From an uncultured Clostridia bacterium (GTDB lineage Bacteria; Bacillota; Clostridia; TANB77; CAG-508), in the NCBI GenBank assembly GCA_934180065.1, contig CAKPRA010000066.1, forward strand, positions 1 to 6,285: DNA of 6,285 bases, written 5' to 3'. Below, piece after piece: positions 5,987 through 6,285 of the stretch. Position 1 is the stretch's first letter; the number at the start of each line of letters is the position of its first letter. The position numbers and the translations under genes are program-made. A model generated the notes under the pieces. It did no database searches. It was not told the DNA's origin and worked only from the letters and a program-made list of their open reading frames with translations.

Positions 5987-6127
5987 TTTCCTATAGAACA
6001 AAAGCGGACATTAATAACATTTGCTCTGTTTAAAACATTTTTAAGTCCGCGTTTTTGTTCGCGCGCCAAAATTACGCAGTAATTTTGTGTGCAATGTTTT
6101 GGCGTAGCCTTTTTATATAATAGGAAA
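5987..6127. repeat. MITE-like structured repeat, copy 1
   Basis: This segment of about 141 bp begins TTTCCTAT (5987-5994) and ends ATAGGAAA (6120-6127), its reverse complement. Inside are GCGGAC/GTCCGC (6004-6009 with 6045-6050), AAAATTAC/GTAATTTT (6068-6075 with 6079-6086, 3-base loop) and a competing CGCCAAAA/TTTTGGCG pair (6064-6071 with 6097-6104). It is GC-richer than its surroundings and encodes no plausible protein. Most of its left half recurs at 6196-6285. Terminal inverted repeats and nested hairpins suggest a miniature inverted-repeat element; a structured RNA or an untranslated leader of the flavoprotein operon is the alternative. No clear target duplication was found. Confidence 0.6.
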
Positions 6128-6155
6128 TATCTATTCTTAATATAGCATATAGTTT

Positions 6156-6179
6156 CAGTTTTACTCATAAGTAAAATTG
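6156..6179. other. Hairpin between the two repeat copies
   Basis: CAGTTTTACT (6156-6165) pairs with AGTAAAATTG (6170-6179) across the 4-base loop CATA, giving ten pairs including one G-U. It sits in the 68-base spacer between copies. There is no following T-tract on either strand, so a terminator is unlikely. It may be part of a larger repeat unit. Confidence 0.4.
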
Positions 6180-6195
6180 TACTTATATATTGAAC

Positions 6196-6285
6196 TTTCC
6201 TATTATATAACAAAAGCGGACATTAATAACATTTGCTCTGTTTAAAACATTTTTAAGTCCGCGTTTTTGTTCGCGCGCCAAAATT
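6196..6285. repeat. MITE-like structured repeat, copy 2 (cut by window edge)
   Basis: The left half of a second copy, in the same orientation, about 209-212 bases from the first. Bases 6209-6285 are identical to 5997-6073. Its left end, TTTCCTATTATATAA (6196-6210), is a perfect 15-bp reverse complement of the right end of copy 1 (6113-6127). Similarity to copy 1 also extends a little further left, into ACTTATA..TT.AAC. The right half lies outside the window. Confidence 0.7.

Noticed and set aside
5975..6003. Possible promoter for the flavoprotein operon (TTTTGT, 17 bases, TATAAG on the minus strand)
   Set aside because: The -35 box matches the consensus poorly and the other spacings are no better. 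A promoter must exist upstream, but I cannot place it.
5758..6033. Plus-strand open frame of 91 codons
   Set aside because: It is antisense to the FAD-binding N-terminus of the flavoprotein and runs into the repeat; a shadow frame.
5959..6213. Minus-strand open frame of 84 codons across the repeat region
   Set aside because: It runs through the structured repeat, both palindromic arms and the inter-copy hairpin, has no good ribosome binding site and does not resemble a protein. The structure explains the DNA better.

Overview
The window is very AT-rich and looks like a chromosomal piece of a spore-forming, low-GC Clostridia-type Firmicute. The evidence is a full-length Spo0A with 0A boxes, strong AGGAGG-type ribosome binding sites, and heavy use of AAA, TTA and AGA codons. 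I cannot name a genus; an uncultivated gut-type clostridium would fit. All six genes I accept lie on the minus strand, so the window is best read from high to low coordinates.

Layout in transcription order. (1) 6285-5943: about 340 nt with no gene. It holds a structured repeat of about 140 bp (5987-6127) and the start of a second copy (6196-6285) that runs off the window. (2) 5942-3954: a flavoprotein of the HI0933/YhiN/BaiN family, then a YigZ/IMPACT-family protein 30 nt downstream. (3) 3855-3037: spo0A, with a GTG start, a sigma-A-like promoter, and three 0A-box matches inside the 3' end of the YigZ gene. It ends at a clear intrinsic terminator. (4) 3036-2768: an intergenic region with two diverged copies of a palindromic sequence; one of them serves as the spo0A terminator. 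Further along is a promoter for the next operon. (5) 2767-1: a three-gene operon of unknown function. It encodes a small secreted or membrane protein with two membrane segments (VirB2/TrbC-like topology only), a 286-residue protein, and a protein of at least 462 residues that is cut by the window edge.

The last operon is the unusual part. Its second and third proteins are paralogs. Both appear to start with a receiver-like fold in which the phospho-acceptor Asp position is Ser. The larger one then adds two AT-hook motifs (RGRPRK), a Lys/Glu-rich linker and a long acidic tail built from a 27-nt (9-residue) tandem repeat. That layout recalls HMGA-type chromatin proteins and the HMGA-like part of Myxococcus CarD. 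A surface or secretion apparatus linked to a DNA-binding, phosphorylation-independent receiver protein is a reasonable hypothesis, but nothing in the window proves it.

Both window ends lie in repeats. The last 77 bases are identical to 5997-6073, which suggests the window is a whole contig that stopped where the assembly became ambiguous.
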